From: Candidatus Woesearchaeota archaeon
GTDB taxonomy: Archaea > Nanobdellota > Nanobdellia > Woesearchaeales > ARS49
Direction: 5' to 3'
DNA: 64,000 nucleotides
Assembly (NCBI GenBank): GCA_017609645.1
Contig: JAFCDQ010000001.1
Location: forward strand, 434,001-498,000
This document shows, in pieces, positions 37,937 to 46,311 of the stretch; the stretch's first letter is position 1, and the number at the start of each line of letters is the position of its first letter. The notes below the pieces were generated by a model that was not told the DNA's origin, made no database searches, and worked only from the letters and a program-made list of their open reading frames with translations. Position numbers and translations under genes: made by a program.

Positions 37937-38482
37937 ATGAAATTATATAGACTTTCATTATTGCAGGATTATGCTATTAGTAATATCTGGCAGAACATTG
38001 AATTATTTTTTTATTCAGCTTTATGTTTTTTTATGCCTTTGATGATAGGCCATCCGCAGATTGTTGTTGGTGTTGCTGTTAATGCTGCTTTGATTCTTGC
38101 AGCTCTGAATCTTAAAAGTTATAAATTATTGCCAGTTATCTTACTTCCTAGTTTAGGAGTGCTTTCAAGAGGTCTTTTATTTGGTCCTTTGACAATTTTC
38201 TTGCTTTATTTTATTCCATTTATCTGGATTGGCAATGCTTTGCTTGTTTTTTCATTTAAGTTTTTCAAATTAAAGAAAAAGATAAACTATTTTGTGACTT
38301 TATTTCTTGGAACAGTATTCAAATGTTCATTCTTGTTTGTTTCAGCATTGATTTTATTCAAACTAGGAATAGTTCCTGCTATGTTTTTATCAGCAATGGG
38401 CGTTATGCAGATAGTTACTGCAATTGCAGGCGGAATTATTGCTTTGGGTATTCATTCTGTTAAGAAAAAGTTTACTTCTTGA
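37937..38482 (+). CDS. Polytopic membrane protein, ECF S-component-like
   Basis: 181 residues with about six hydrophobic segments. LLPSLGVLSRGLLFGPLT and FIPFIWIGNALLVF resemble a small membrane family sometimes labelled iron hydrogenase in databases, though no Fe-S or H-cluster motif is present. Fold and length recall ECF transporter substrate-binding (S) components, which is inference. It overlaps the convergent methyltransferase gene by 11 bp. Confidence 0.6.
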   Translation: MKLYRLSLLQDYAISNIWQNIELFFYSALCFFMPLMIGHPQIVVGVAVNAALILAALNLKSYKLLPVILLPSLGVLSRGLLFGPLTIFLLYFIPFIWIGNALLVFSFKFFKLKKKINYFVTLFLGTVFKCSFLFVSALILFKLGIVPAMFLSAMGVMQIVTAIAGGIIALGIHSVKKKFTS

Positions 38483-39413
38483 TAATTTTAGCTACGAAAA
38501 AACCTTCAGTATCATTATCCTGAGGCCAAAGCCTTAACACTTCTTTTATTGAAGGATCATATTTTTTATCTTTAAATTCCAGTATAGGCTTTCCTCGTTT
38601 TATTTTTAAGTCAAATTTCTCAACTTTAGCATTATCATATTTTTTCAGCAAAAAATCTACAACTCCTTCGTTTTCTTCTGGTTCATTGCTGCATGTGCTG
38701 TAAACAAGCACACCGCCTTTTTTCAAAATCTCAAATGCGTGCGTAATCAATTTTTTCTGCACAGCAGCTAAGCGTTTAACCATTTCAGTATTCCAAATCT
38801 TAATAGTTTTAGGACTTTTTCTTATCGTACCTGTTCCACTGCAGGGAGCATCTAATAATATCTTGTCAAATTCTGTTCCTTTTATTGCAGTGCCTGGAGT
38901 TAAAGTCACTATTTCATTCATTATTCCGCACCGTTGTAAATTAATTCCTAATGATGCTAAACGCATTCCTTTTATGTCATTCGCAACAAGCAAACCTTTG
39001 TTTTTCATATACTGGCTTATTTGAGTTGCTTTGCTTCCAGGAGCAGCACACATATCTAAAACAATTTCACCAGGTTTAGGATCAAGAACTATTGGTGGAA
39101 TCATGCTGGCAGCTTCCTGCACATAATAATATCCCTGAGTATGCTCAATAGTATTACCTACATCTAGCCTGCCTTCTTTATGTGAAATAAAAAATCCTTC
39201 TTTACACCAAGGTACTTGCTCAAGTATCCAGTTTTTTTCTAATCTTTTTTTTAATTCATCAATTTTGATTTTCAAAGTATTTACTCTGATACTTTTTCTT
39301 AGAAATGATAAATTATATTTCTTGAAAATCTCCCAATCAGTCAACTTGCTATATCTTTCTATAAATTTCTCTTTAAATTCATATTTCGCTGCATCTGGGA
39401 AAGGTTTTATCAT
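38472..39413 (-). CDS. RNA m5C methyltransferase, NOL1/NOP2/Sun family
   Basis: S-adenosylmethionine-dependent cytosine-5 methyltransferase of tRNA or rRNA. DMCAAPGSKATQIS binds the cofactor; DAPCSGTGTIRK (about 188) and the catalytic-Cys motif YSTCSNEPEENEGVV (about 241) are complete. 313 residues without a PUA domain. Whether it modifies tRNA or rRNA is not decidable here. Convergent with the membrane protein gene. Confidence 0.92.
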   Translation of the reverse strand: MIKPFPDAAKYEFKEKFIERYSKLTDWEIFKKYNLSFLRKSIRVNTLKIKIDELKKRLEKNWILEQVPWCKEGFFISHKEGRLDVGNTIEHTQGYYYVQEAASMIPPIVLDPKPGEIVLDMCAAPGSKATQISQYMKNKGLLVANDIKGMRLASLGINLQRCGIMNEIVTLTPGTAIKGTEFDKILLDAPCSGTGTIRKSPKTIKIWNTEMVKRLAAVQKKLITHAFEILKKGGVLVYSTCSNEPEENEGVVDFLLKKYDNAKVEKFDLKIKRGKPILEFKDKKYDPSIKEVLRLWPQDNDTEGFFVAKIIKK

Positions 39414-39439
39414 ATTTTGTTAAAATTAGGTTCTAGTAT

Positions 39440-41095
39440 TTATATTTTGAGCTTTTTACTCACATAAACACCATCTTCTTTATAACCTAATTTGTAATAA
39501 TATTCTCGAACACCAACGCCTGAGATAATTGTCATCTTATTGCATTTGAATTCATCTTTAGCAATCTTTTCAGCTTCTGCAATTAATTTCTTACCCAAAC
39601 CTTTGTGCTGAATCTCTCCTTTTTCTCCAATGGGTGCTGCAGCACCATATACATGCAGTTCGCGAATACCTGCTTTTTTATCAAAAATTCTTAATCTGCA
39701 AAAGCCCAGTAACAAATCATTTTTCATATCATCAAATGATAAGAATATTTCTTTACCGCCTGAAGCAGTATAATCTACTCTGTTAAATTTCACATTCTTA
39801 AAATCAATTTTCTTTTTCTTTGGTTCTCTGCATCTTATACATTTACATGCTGTTTTTAATTTTTTTTCAATTAATTGTCTTAAGTTTGTCATGTCAACTC
39901 CTGCACTAATTGCCTGCTTAGGAATATCCCGCTGAACTCTCATAATTCTGCACCACTTTGGCACATATTTTTTCATTTTAACAATTAAATCAGCTGCTTT
40001 TTCTGTATTTAATGGAGTGTAATTTCCTTTTTTCCACATTTCATAAAGTTTAGTCCCTTTCATAACCATTGTTGGATATATTTTTAGTGCATCGGGCATG
40101 AGTCGAGAATCTGTAAATAATTTTTTGAACATTTTTAGATCTACTTTTTCACTTACTCCTGGCAAACCAGGCATCATATGATAACCAATTTTTAATAATG
40201 CATTACGTGCTAGTTTTGTAGCTTTATAGATATCCGCGACAGTATGGCCTCTTTTTATTTTTTTCAAAACTTTATCATTTAATATTTGAACTCCTGTTTC
40301 TATTCTTGTTGTGCCTAATTTGAGCATTTCTTTTATCTCTTTTTCAAAACAATAATCAGGACGAGTTTCTATACAAAGAGCAATGCATCTGAGTTTTGCT
40401 GTTTCATTTCTTTTCTTTTCATAATCCAAATTCTTTATATTTTTTTTCTTTAAAACAAGCATTTTATCCTGAATTCTTTTAACCCTGTCAGGATTGACCA
40501 TGTCACCAGGCAGTTCAAAAAATTTACGATAAAAATCAACATCTAACTTTCCTTTTGGGAAAAATAGTTTGCTGAAGTCATTCAAAGCCTTATACATGAA
40601 ATAAATATATTCTTCCTGATATTTCTTAGGAAAAGAAGGGAATGTGCCTCCTTGAATAATAACTTCACACTTTTCAGGAAGGTGGCCTGCAACTATATAT
40701 TGTTCAAGACGATTAAATGTTATAAAATAAGGATCATATTTATTTCTAGCACCTCTCATTGAGCTAGGTTCCATTCCAGTATAACTCTGCGGCACATTAC
40801 CAAACTCACTTTTCAAACCACCAGGACAGTAAATGCATTTGCCGTGCGGACATTCAAAAGGAGCAGTCATTAATGCTATTGGCGAAACTCCAGAAATTGT
40901 GCGTACTGGTTTTGTTATCAAAGATCTTAAATTTTTTAATTTTGCTTTAGGAGCATGTAGAAGTATTTGTATATCTGTCGGAATCCTGCCAATCTTATAT
41001 TTTTTACAAAACTTATTTTTAATTTTAAGAATTTGCTCTTTAGTCAAATCCCTACCTTCTAACTCCTTGATTAATTCTTTATAGAACTCTTTCAT
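39440..41095 (-). CDS. elp3: Elp3-type tRNA wobble-uridine acetyltransferase (radical SAM + GNAT)
   Basis: Makes the carboxymethyl-type modification at U34 of tRNA. The radical-SAM half has ECPHGKCIYCPGG (about 83-95) and GMEPSSMRGARNKYDPY; IETRPDYC and HMMPGLPG follow. The GNAT half starts near 430 and ends with GLGKKLIAEAEKIA and VREYYYKLGY. 551 residues is normal for archaea. It overlaps the upstream anchored-protein gene by 4 nt. Confidence 0.94.
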   Translation of the reverse strand: MKEFYKELIKELEGRDLTKEQILKIKNKFCKKYKIGRIPTDIQILLHAPKAKLKNLRSLITKPVRTISGVSPIALMTAPFECPHGKCIYCPGGLKSEFGNVPQSYTGMEPSSMRGARNKYDPYFITFNRLEQYIVAGHLPEKCEVIIQGGTFPSFPKKYQEEYIYFMYKALNDFSKLFFPKGKLDVDFYRKFFELPGDMVNPDRVKRIQDKMLVLKKKNIKNLDYEKKRNETAKLRCIALCIETRPDYCFEKEIKEMLKLGTTRIETGVQILNDKVLKKIKRGHTVADIYKATKLARNALLKIGYHMMPGLPGVSEKVDLKMFKKLFTDSRLMPDALKIYPTMVMKGTKLYEMWKKGNYTPLNTEKAADLIVKMKKYVPKWCRIMRVQRDIPKQAISAGVDMTNLRQLIEKKLKTACKCIRCREPKKKKIDFKNVKFNRVDYTASGGKEIFLSFDDMKNDLLLGFCRLRIFDKKAGIRELHVYGAAAPIGEKGEIQHKGLGKKLIAEAEKIAKDEFKCNKMTIISGVGVREYYYKLGYKEDGVYVSKKLKI

Positions 41096-41628
41096 TCTCT
41101 AATTGTATATTTTAATTCAGTCAGTCTAACATTTGTTTCAGATTGCAACCAAATCTCTAAAATATATTCACTACCTGCAATACTATCTAACAAACAAGAA
41201 TCAACACAGGCATTATTAAAAGCTCCAGTGGTTGTTTCGTAGCCATCTGGTAAAATAACATCGCCATCAAGCTTTTCTTTCTCATAAATCCTGAACAAAG
41301 CACCTGTTATAGAATCCAATCCCGCTTTCTTTTTCTGCAAATTACTAAAAACAAGCCATTTCTTAAAACCATCTGTAATATAAATTTCAGCCAAACCCTT
41401 TCCGACAACCTCTCCAGAAACTCTTAAAGAACTCAAACTCACAGATTTTTGGCTCAAACTTTCTAAAGCAATCGCCTGGCTCTCTACTGCAATAATATCA
41501 ATCTCTTGAGAAAACGCATCTGAAGTAACAAAGCCTGTAATGCTTGATTTATTCATCAAAACTAAAGATAATACAATTAATGCCAGAACAACAAATGACC
41601 ATTCTATTGCTTTAATTTTTGATATCAT
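41092..41628 (-). CDS. Single-span membrane-anchored extracytoplasmic protein
   Basis: A membrane segment (WSFVVLALIVLSLVLM) is followed by SSITGFVTS and a domain of about 130 residues with two Cys in ACVDSCLL. Such N-terminal anchors ending in GFV are common in DPANN proteins, from memory. I use ATG at 41628, 5 bp after the upstream stop; an in-frame TTG at 41643 would overlap that gene. Probably co-transcribed with Elp3. Function unknown. Confidence 0.65.
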   Translation of the reverse strand: MISKIKAIEWSFVVLALIVLSLVLMNKSSITGFVTSDAFSQEIDIIAVESQAIALESLSQKSVSLSSLRVSGEVVGKGLAEIYITDGFKKWLVFSNLQKKKAGLDSITGALFRIYEKEKLDGDVILPDGYETTTGAFNNACVDSCLLDSIAGSEYILEIWLQSETNVRLTELKYTIRE

Positions 41629-41632
41629 GTTT

Positions 41633-42613
41633 TCATAATTCAATAATTTCTTTATAAATTTTCTCTATTTCTGCATCCAACTCCTCATGTTTAGTTTTTT
41701 GCTGAATCTGTTTTTTGATATGATTTATCTTATCTTTATGTTTTTCCCTCAAGAAAATAGACCTTTCCTTAAAGCCTTCTTGTTCTTTTATGAATTTGGA
41801 AGGATACTCTTCTTTATCATGCGCAGTCTTGTTTTTAATCTGTTTTTTTAAAGAATTAAAAGTTTGTTTTAATCCTTTCTGCAGATTTCCTGCTTTTATT
41901 TTCACAACAGATTTTATCTTTTCAATTTTAACAGAAGATTTAATCTTATCAAGTTTAATCTGCGGCAGCTTAATCTTTAATTTCTTAGGCTCAGCCTTAA
42001 TCTTTCTTTTTCTAGGTTTTTCATGCTCTTTAAGCTTTTCCTCGCTAACCAGCAAAGATTTATGATTCTGCTTAATATCTATTGCCTGCTGCTCCTTAAT
42101 CGCTTTCATAATCTCTTTTCTTTCAACTTTTTTCTGCCGCCTAACACTGCAACCCTTTTTCTTGTTAATCTTAGGCTTATCCTTAATTTCAACCTTTAAT
42201 TTATTACCCTTAACATTCTTATGATGCTTTATTTTTTCCTCATGCTTTTTTTTCTTTAACTTATCTAAATTAATGCTTTCAACTTCCTTGGGATCAAAAT
42301 TACTGATTTTCTTCAAGAATTTCTTAGCTTCATCAAATGCTTTTTTGTCTTTTTTGTCTTTTTTCTTTAATTTCTTCAAAACTTTGCTGATAGCATTATC
42401 TTTTTCTTCTTTTGGAATCCCTTTTTGCTCTTTCCATTTACTTACAGCATCATTAAGCCGAGAAACTAATTCAGTTCTTTTAGGATCATCATCATGTATA
42501 ACCATTTCTTGTTTTACTTCGCTTTCTTCAGGCAGAGCATCATGAGTAGCTTGGCTCTTTACTTTACTTACCTTAGGCATTACCTGCCTTGCTTTTCTAC
42601 GCTTTCGCCTCAT
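41633..42613 (-). CDS. Lys-rich coiled-coil protein
   Basis: 326 residues, very rich in Lys and Glu, with a basic N-terminus (MRRKRRKARQV) and long helical, coiled-coil-like stretches (for example LKKLKKKDKKDKKAFDEAKK). No recognised domain and no membrane span. It is directly upstream of the anchored-protein gene, close enough to be one transcript. Nucleic-acid binding is a guess from composition. Confidence 0.65.
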   Translation of the reverse strand: MRRKRRKARQVMPKVSKVKSQATHDALPEESEVKQEMVIHDDDPKRTELVSRLNDAVSKWKEQKGIPKEEKDNAISKVLKKLKKKDKKDKKAFDEAKKFLKKISNFDPKEVESINLDKLKKKKHEEKIKHHKNVKGNKLKVEIKDKPKINKKKGCSVRRQKKVERKEIMKAIKEQQAIDIKQNHKSLLVSEEKLKEHEKPRKRKIKAEPKKLKIKLPQIKLDKIKSSVKIEKIKSVVKIKAGNLQKGLKQTFNSLKKQIKNKTAHDKEEYPSKFIKEQEGFKERSIFLREKHKDKINHIKKQIQQKTKHEELDAEIEKIYKEIIEL

Positions 42614-42659
42614 TTTTAATAGTAGTTAGCGGCATAGGTTTTAAAATATTTCTATAGAA

Positions 42660-43208
42660 TTAAGCCAAAACCTGCCTAATAAGCTCTAAAAATAAACTGT
42701 TGTTTTCAGCACATTCATTATTACACTCCACAATCCTTGTCCAAGTCTTCTTCAAATCATTTCTCTGCATGGCTTCAATCTCTTCATCAACATAACTCAT
42801 AGCCTTAGAAAAAGTAATAACATCAGCAGCATCCCAATAACGCTGCACAGCAAGAATATTCAATAAAAAGTTACTTTTTGCCATTTCACTTTGATACTTC
42901 GTAAACAAAACTATCAAAAAGTCAAAATACTGCTTATCATTGCAACCCTGATTCAAACAATTTGTAATCTGCTGCCATCTTTCTGAGACTTCTTTTTTTT
43001 CCATATCTGCGACTAAACTATCAGTTTCTGAAACTAATTTAGCTTTTTCCAAAGGATCTGAAACAGACCTTAATCTAATTACATTATCGGCCACAGGCTT
43101 GATAGCAGGTCCTGCTGTAATAAGTTTGTAAACAACTATGGCTATAATTATAATAACTATCAATATAAGAACTCTTTTTACTGTCTTCACCCCTTTAACA
43201 GCTGCCAT
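42660..43208 (-). CDS. Single-span membrane protein, unknown
   Basis: 182 residues: a short basic N-terminus, one membrane span (VLILIVIIIIAIVVYKLI, about 13-30), then a mostly helical soluble domain with two similar units (WQQITNCLNQGCNDKQYFDFL and WTRIVECNNECAENNSLFLEL) that share a Cys pair. I do not recognise it. Confidence 0.65.
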   Translation of the reverse strand: MAAVKGVKTVKRVLILIVIIIIAIVVYKLITAGPAIKPVADNVIRLRSVSDPLEKAKLVSETDSLVADMEKKEVSERWQQITNCLNQGCNDKQYFDFLIVLFTKYQSEMAKSNFLLNILAVQRYWDAADVITFSKAMSYVDEEIEAMQRNDLKKTWTRIVECNNECAENNSLFLELIRQVLA

Positions 43209-43290
43209 GTTGCTTTATTAATGAATATGTATTTTTAAATGTTTAGTTTTCAGTTAAATTTATATAAGACTGCCTTGCTCTTGGTTTTCC

Positions 43291-43704
43291 ATGGGGTCTA
43301 ATAATAACTTTGATAAGGAAGATGTAAAAAGAGCTGCAGGAAAGCTTATCAACTTTTTGAATGAAAATGAGATTGAACAGATAAGTGATTTAGAGAAATT
43401 TGTGATAAATAAAGCGTTTACTCAAAAATTTGGCAAAGAAGAATATATTGCTGTGACTAAATCTGACTTGAGTCCTACTTATTATGTTAGCTTTATCTCT
43501 CCTGAGAAATACAAAGAGATTTTGAAAATAGGCGTTAATATTTCTTCTAAATTCACAGCGTTTATTGTTAATTCTAATGAGCCTATTCCTGGTTACGCAT
43601 TCTCTAATACAGAGAAAAAAGAACTGCAAACTAAAAATTTATTTGAAGCAGAGATTAATAATATTAGACTTGAATTGTATAAATTAGTCCAGGAGTTCAG
43701 TTAA
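43291..43704 (+). CDS. Hypothetical protein, 137 aa
   Basis: Soluble alpha/beta protein without recognised motifs. TATA-like TTTATATAAG (about 43259-43268) sits 23-32 bp before the ATG, supporting this start and a leaderless message. Divergent from the membrane-protein gene at 43208; 31 bp upstream of the next gene on its strand. Confidence 0.6.
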   Translation: MGSNNNFDKEDVKRAAGKLINFLNENEIEQISDLEKFVINKAFTQKFGKEEYIAVTKSDLSPTYYVSFISPEKYKEILKIGVNISSKFTAFIVNSNEPIPGYAFSNTEKKELQTKNLFEAEINNIRLELYKLVQEFS

Positions 43705-43735
43705 GTTTATAAAATATTAACTGCTATTTTTCTAT

Positions 43736-44146
43736 ATGGCAGAAACAGAAGGCATCAGATTTATTCTAAAATATGGCCTGATAATAATTTTCATAATCAT
43801 AGCAGTAATAGTGTTAAATTCAGCAGGGGTATTTACAATGCTATTTTCACCAGAACACTGTAGCATTAAAGAAGGCTTTGACTGCATCAGCTACAAAGCA
43901 CACAAAGACGGAGTGAATTTAATCCTGCAAAACCTGCATGATTATGACGTAGCAGTATCTCAACTAAAATTCAAAAACTGTATTTTCAGAGGAAGAGTCA
44001 GCATGCACAGAGGATTAGTAAGACCCTTCCTGCTAAAAGACTGCATATTAAGCGGCAAAATCAGCGATAATTTACAAATAGATTATTACACACCTGACAA
44101 CAAACTTCATAAAGTAGAAGGTTCTTTAGTGGTAAGAGTAGAATGA
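43736..44146 (+). CDS. Single-span membrane protein, unknown
   Basis: 136 residues: a membrane span (YGLIIIFIIIAVIVLNSAGV, about 14-33) followed by an extracytoplasmic beta-rich domain with Cys in HCSIKEGFDCISY, KNCIF and KDCIL, which may form disulfides. It is reminiscent of pilin-like small DPANN membrane proteins, but no class III signal motif is clear. It overlaps the next small ORF by 4 nt (ATGA). Confidence 0.6.
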   Translation: MAETEGIRFILKYGLIIIFIIIAVIVLNSAGVFTMLFSPEHCSIKEGFDCISYKAHKDGVNLILQNLHDYDVAVSQLKFKNCIFRGRVSMHRGLVRPFLLKDCILSGKISDNLQIDYYTPDNKLHKVEGSLVVRVE

Positions 44147-44292
44147 ATGCATTAGAAAAACAAAAAAAAAGAGATAAACTGATTAAAATCGGCTTTATAA
44201 TTTTCCTGATTTTAGCCATGATAGCAGCTGTTGCTTTTATCATAGCAGCAAAAGATGTTGGCCAGGCTATTTTGATGAAAGCTACACTTTAG
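44143..44292 (+). CDS. 49-aa small membrane protein
   Basis: Starts at the ATGA overlapping the previous stop. Reads MNALEKQKKRDKLIKIGF, then a hydrophobic span (IIFLILAMIAAVAFIIAA), then KDVGQAILMKATL. Basic N-terminus, one span and translational coupling support a real gene, partner of the upstream membrane protein. It overlaps the convergent gene by 11 bp. Confidence 0.55.
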   Translation: MNALEKQKKRDKLIKIGFIIFLILAMIAAVAFIIAAKDVGQAILMKATL

Positions 44293-44632
44293 ATTCGCTA
44301 ACAGAAACTTGCTCTACTATTTCATCTAAAAATTCATTAACTTGTTTTTCGTTTTTGCCGCCAGCAGTTATGTTTAATTCAGGAGAAGTTAATTCGGTTT
44401 TCACAACTTCTATACTAACAGCTAAATTATTATCAGGTAGATGATAAAAAAATTTAGCATGACTTGTTTCTACTAAGCCCATGTCTAAAATAGGATTTGC
44501 AATTTGATAACCCATCCTATCGAAACGATGACCTTTTTTATCAAGAATTGTTTGCAAAGCAAGAATTTGATTATTATATGTTGAGGCATCGCCTTCTATC
44601 TTTCTTGAATTCTTAAAATATTCTTCACTCAT
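44282..44632 (-). CDS. Hypothetical protein, 116 aa
   Basis: Soluble protein with an alpha/beta pattern (ILALQTILDKKGHRFDRMGY; ELNITAGGKNEKQVNEFLDEIVEQV). Not recognised. It lies 18 bp downstream of the L11 gene, with a GGGGGATT ribosome binding site; in many archaea L1 or L10 stands here instead. Confidence 0.6.
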   Translation of the reverse strand: MSEEYFKNSRKIEGDASTYNNQILALQTILDKKGHRFDRMGYQIANPILDMGLVETSHAKFFYHLPDNNLAVSIEVVKTELTSPELNITAGGKNEKQVNEFLDEIVEQVSVSESKV

Positions 44633-44650
44633 TTTAATCCCCCTGCAAAA

Positions 44651-45427
44651 TTATTTTTTCTTAGCAGCTTTAACTGGAGCGGCTTTTGCAGCAGGTGCTG
44701 GTGCTCCTGGTTTTGCAGGACCTGCAGCTGCGGCTTCTGCTGGCAATAATTCTTCTATTAATTGTGATGGGATTCTTTCATCAACTAATTTAGCCTTAAT
44801 AGTTGATCTTGTCTGACTCTTATTCTTCTCTATAATATCTTTAGCTTTTGCAGTGAATTCTGCTTTTCTTGTTTCTAACTCTTCCTGCAATTTCTTTCTT
44901 TTTTCTTCAATTTCTTTTAATGCTTCTTCTGATAATTCAGTCTTACCTGCAGAAATTTGTTCTTTAAACTTACCCTCATTAATAGCTTTAATAGCATCCC
45001 TAGCATCTAAACCTTCAACCATAACACCCATGCTATCACAGGTTCCAATAACTTCTTTAACTTTAGAAAACATATTCACGCCTAGCATGGCATCTGTTTT
45101 CATTTTTGCAACCTTGATAACTTGTTCAATCTTGATATCTGCTATTTTATCTACGTTCGGAGTGCCTGAACCTTTTTCAATATGAGCTTCTTTCTTAATT
45201 AATTCACTAGTTGGAGGAGTTCCAACAGTAATTTCAAATTCTTTAGTATCTTCATCAATAATTACCTTAACAGGCACTTGCATTTTCTTAAAATCAGCTG
45301 TTTTTTTATTTATTTCAGCAACTACTTGGCCAATATTCACACCTAAAGGTCCTAAAGCAGGCCCTAATGGCGGAGCTGCTGTTGCCTTGCCGCCTTCAAC
45401 CAAGCATTCTACTGTTTTTTTAGCCAT
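44651..45427 (-). CDS. rpl11: 50S ribosomal protein L11 with long C-terminal extension
   Basis: Residues 1 to about 160 are a normal uL11: PPLGPALGPLGVNIGQVV, the FEITVGTPPTSELIKKE linker, and KIEQVIKVAKMK. After about 160 there is an extension of about 95 residues: a charged, coiled-coil-like helix (EIEEKRKKLQEELETRKAEF), a short domain and an Ala/Pro/Lys tail. uL11 forms the GTPase-associated stalk base. Downstream of spt5 as in other archaea. Confidence 0.93.
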   Translation of the reverse strand: MAKKTVECLVEGGKATAAPPLGPALGPLGVNIGQVVAEINKKTADFKKMQVPVKVIIDEDTKEFEITVGTPPTSELIKKEAHIEKGSGTPNVDKIADIKIEQVIKVAKMKTDAMLGVNMFSKVKEVIGTCDSMGVMVEGLDARDAIKAINEGKFKEQISAGKTELSEEALKEIEEKRKKLQEELETRKAEFTAKAKDIIEKNKSQTRSTIKAKLVDERIPSQLIEELLPAEAAAAGPAKPGAPAPAAKAAPVKAAKKK

Positions 45428-45459
45428 AATCCACCCAATTCATGATTTATTTTTAAGTT

Positions 45460-45945
45460 TTACTCTTCATCATCATCTTTCTCTCTTCTGATGACTTTGA
45501 CTGCATCCATCTTAACTGTAATAGGTATAGGAACTGCTGCTCCAAGCATTTCAACAACAACTTCTTCTTTGTGCTTATCTATTCTTGTTATCTTTGCTTG
45601 CTCTCTTTTGAAAGGTCCTGTAATAATCTCTACAATATCATTCTTTTTAATATTCACTTCTCTCTTAATTTGCTCAAGCATATGCTCTATTTCTGCATAT
45701 TCAATCTCTTTAGGAAGAATTCCTCTAGCATAGGGTACATTAAAAGCAGCCTGCTCTGCGCTAGCTTTATCTTTTGCTTCTAAGAAAATATAACCCCTTA
45801 ACCCATGAGGCCTGATAACAGCAAAAACAGGAAGCTTTTTTTTCTTTATATTGCTGCCTAAGAAATCCATAACTTGATCTTCCCTGTTCGCAGTAGTCCT
45901 CAAAGCGAAAATATGTGTTGTCTTTTCTTTGGTTTGATCACTCAT
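45460..45945 (-). CDS. spt5: Transcription elongation factor Spt5 (NusG)
   Basis: NGN domain (HIFALRTTANREDQVMDFL, then IRPHGLRGYIFLEA, about 10-95) plus KOW domain (IVEIITGPFKREQAKITRID). Binds the RNA polymerase clamp to promote processivity. 161 residues, normal. Fits the conserved secE-spt5-L11 order. Confidence 0.93.
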   Translation of the reverse strand: MSDQTKEKTTHIFALRTTANREDQVMDFLGSNIKKKKLPVFAVIRPHGLRGYIFLEAKDKASAEQAAFNVPYARGILPKEIEYAEIEHMLEQIKREVNIKKNDIVEIITGPFKREQAKITRIDKHKEEVVVEMLGAAVPIPITVKMDAVKVIRREKDDDEE

Positions 45946-46004
45946 TTGTATTTCTCCAAATTAGAAGATATATTGTTTTTTAAATGCATTATTTTTAAAT
46001 GTTT

Positions 46005-46277
46005 CTATTTAAATATGAGTTCCTTGATGAAATGAATTAAGAACCCAACAACACCCATAACCGCCATTCCTAAAGCTGAAATCTTCACAATTAGCTTGAA
46101 TTCTGGACCGTCTGGTTTTTTAGTAACTCTAAGAACTCTTTTACACTCTATCCAGAATCTTTTTAATTTCTTGACTAGACTTGGTTTTTTCTCTTTCTGG
46201 CCTTGCTCTTTCATACGCTCTCTATACTGCAAGTTAATAGGATTCTCTAAAATCTTAGTTTTTGTATCTTCTTCCAT
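46005..46277 (-). CDS. secE: Preprotein translocase subunit SecE (Sec61 gamma)
   Basis: 90 residues. An amphipathic helix (RFWIECKRVLRVTKKPDGPEF) and one C-terminal membrane span (SALGMAVMGVVGFLIHFI) are the SecE pattern. The acidic, basic N-terminal leader is longer than in the shortest archaeal SecE. Position between ftsZ1 and spt5 confirms it. Confidence 0.9.
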   Translation of the reverse strand: MEEDTKTKILENPINLQYRERMKEQGQKEKKPSLVKKLKRFWIECKRVLRVTKKPDGPEFKLIVKISALGMAVMGVVGFLIHFIKELIFK

Positions 46278-46311
46278 AATCTAAGAAAAAAAGGCAGTTA
46301 TTTTATAAAAC

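Noticed and set aside
37937-38482. Iron hydrogenase annotation
   Set aside because: This membrane family often carries that name, but it has no Fe-S or H-cluster cysteines; the real hydrogenase is at 30826-34036.
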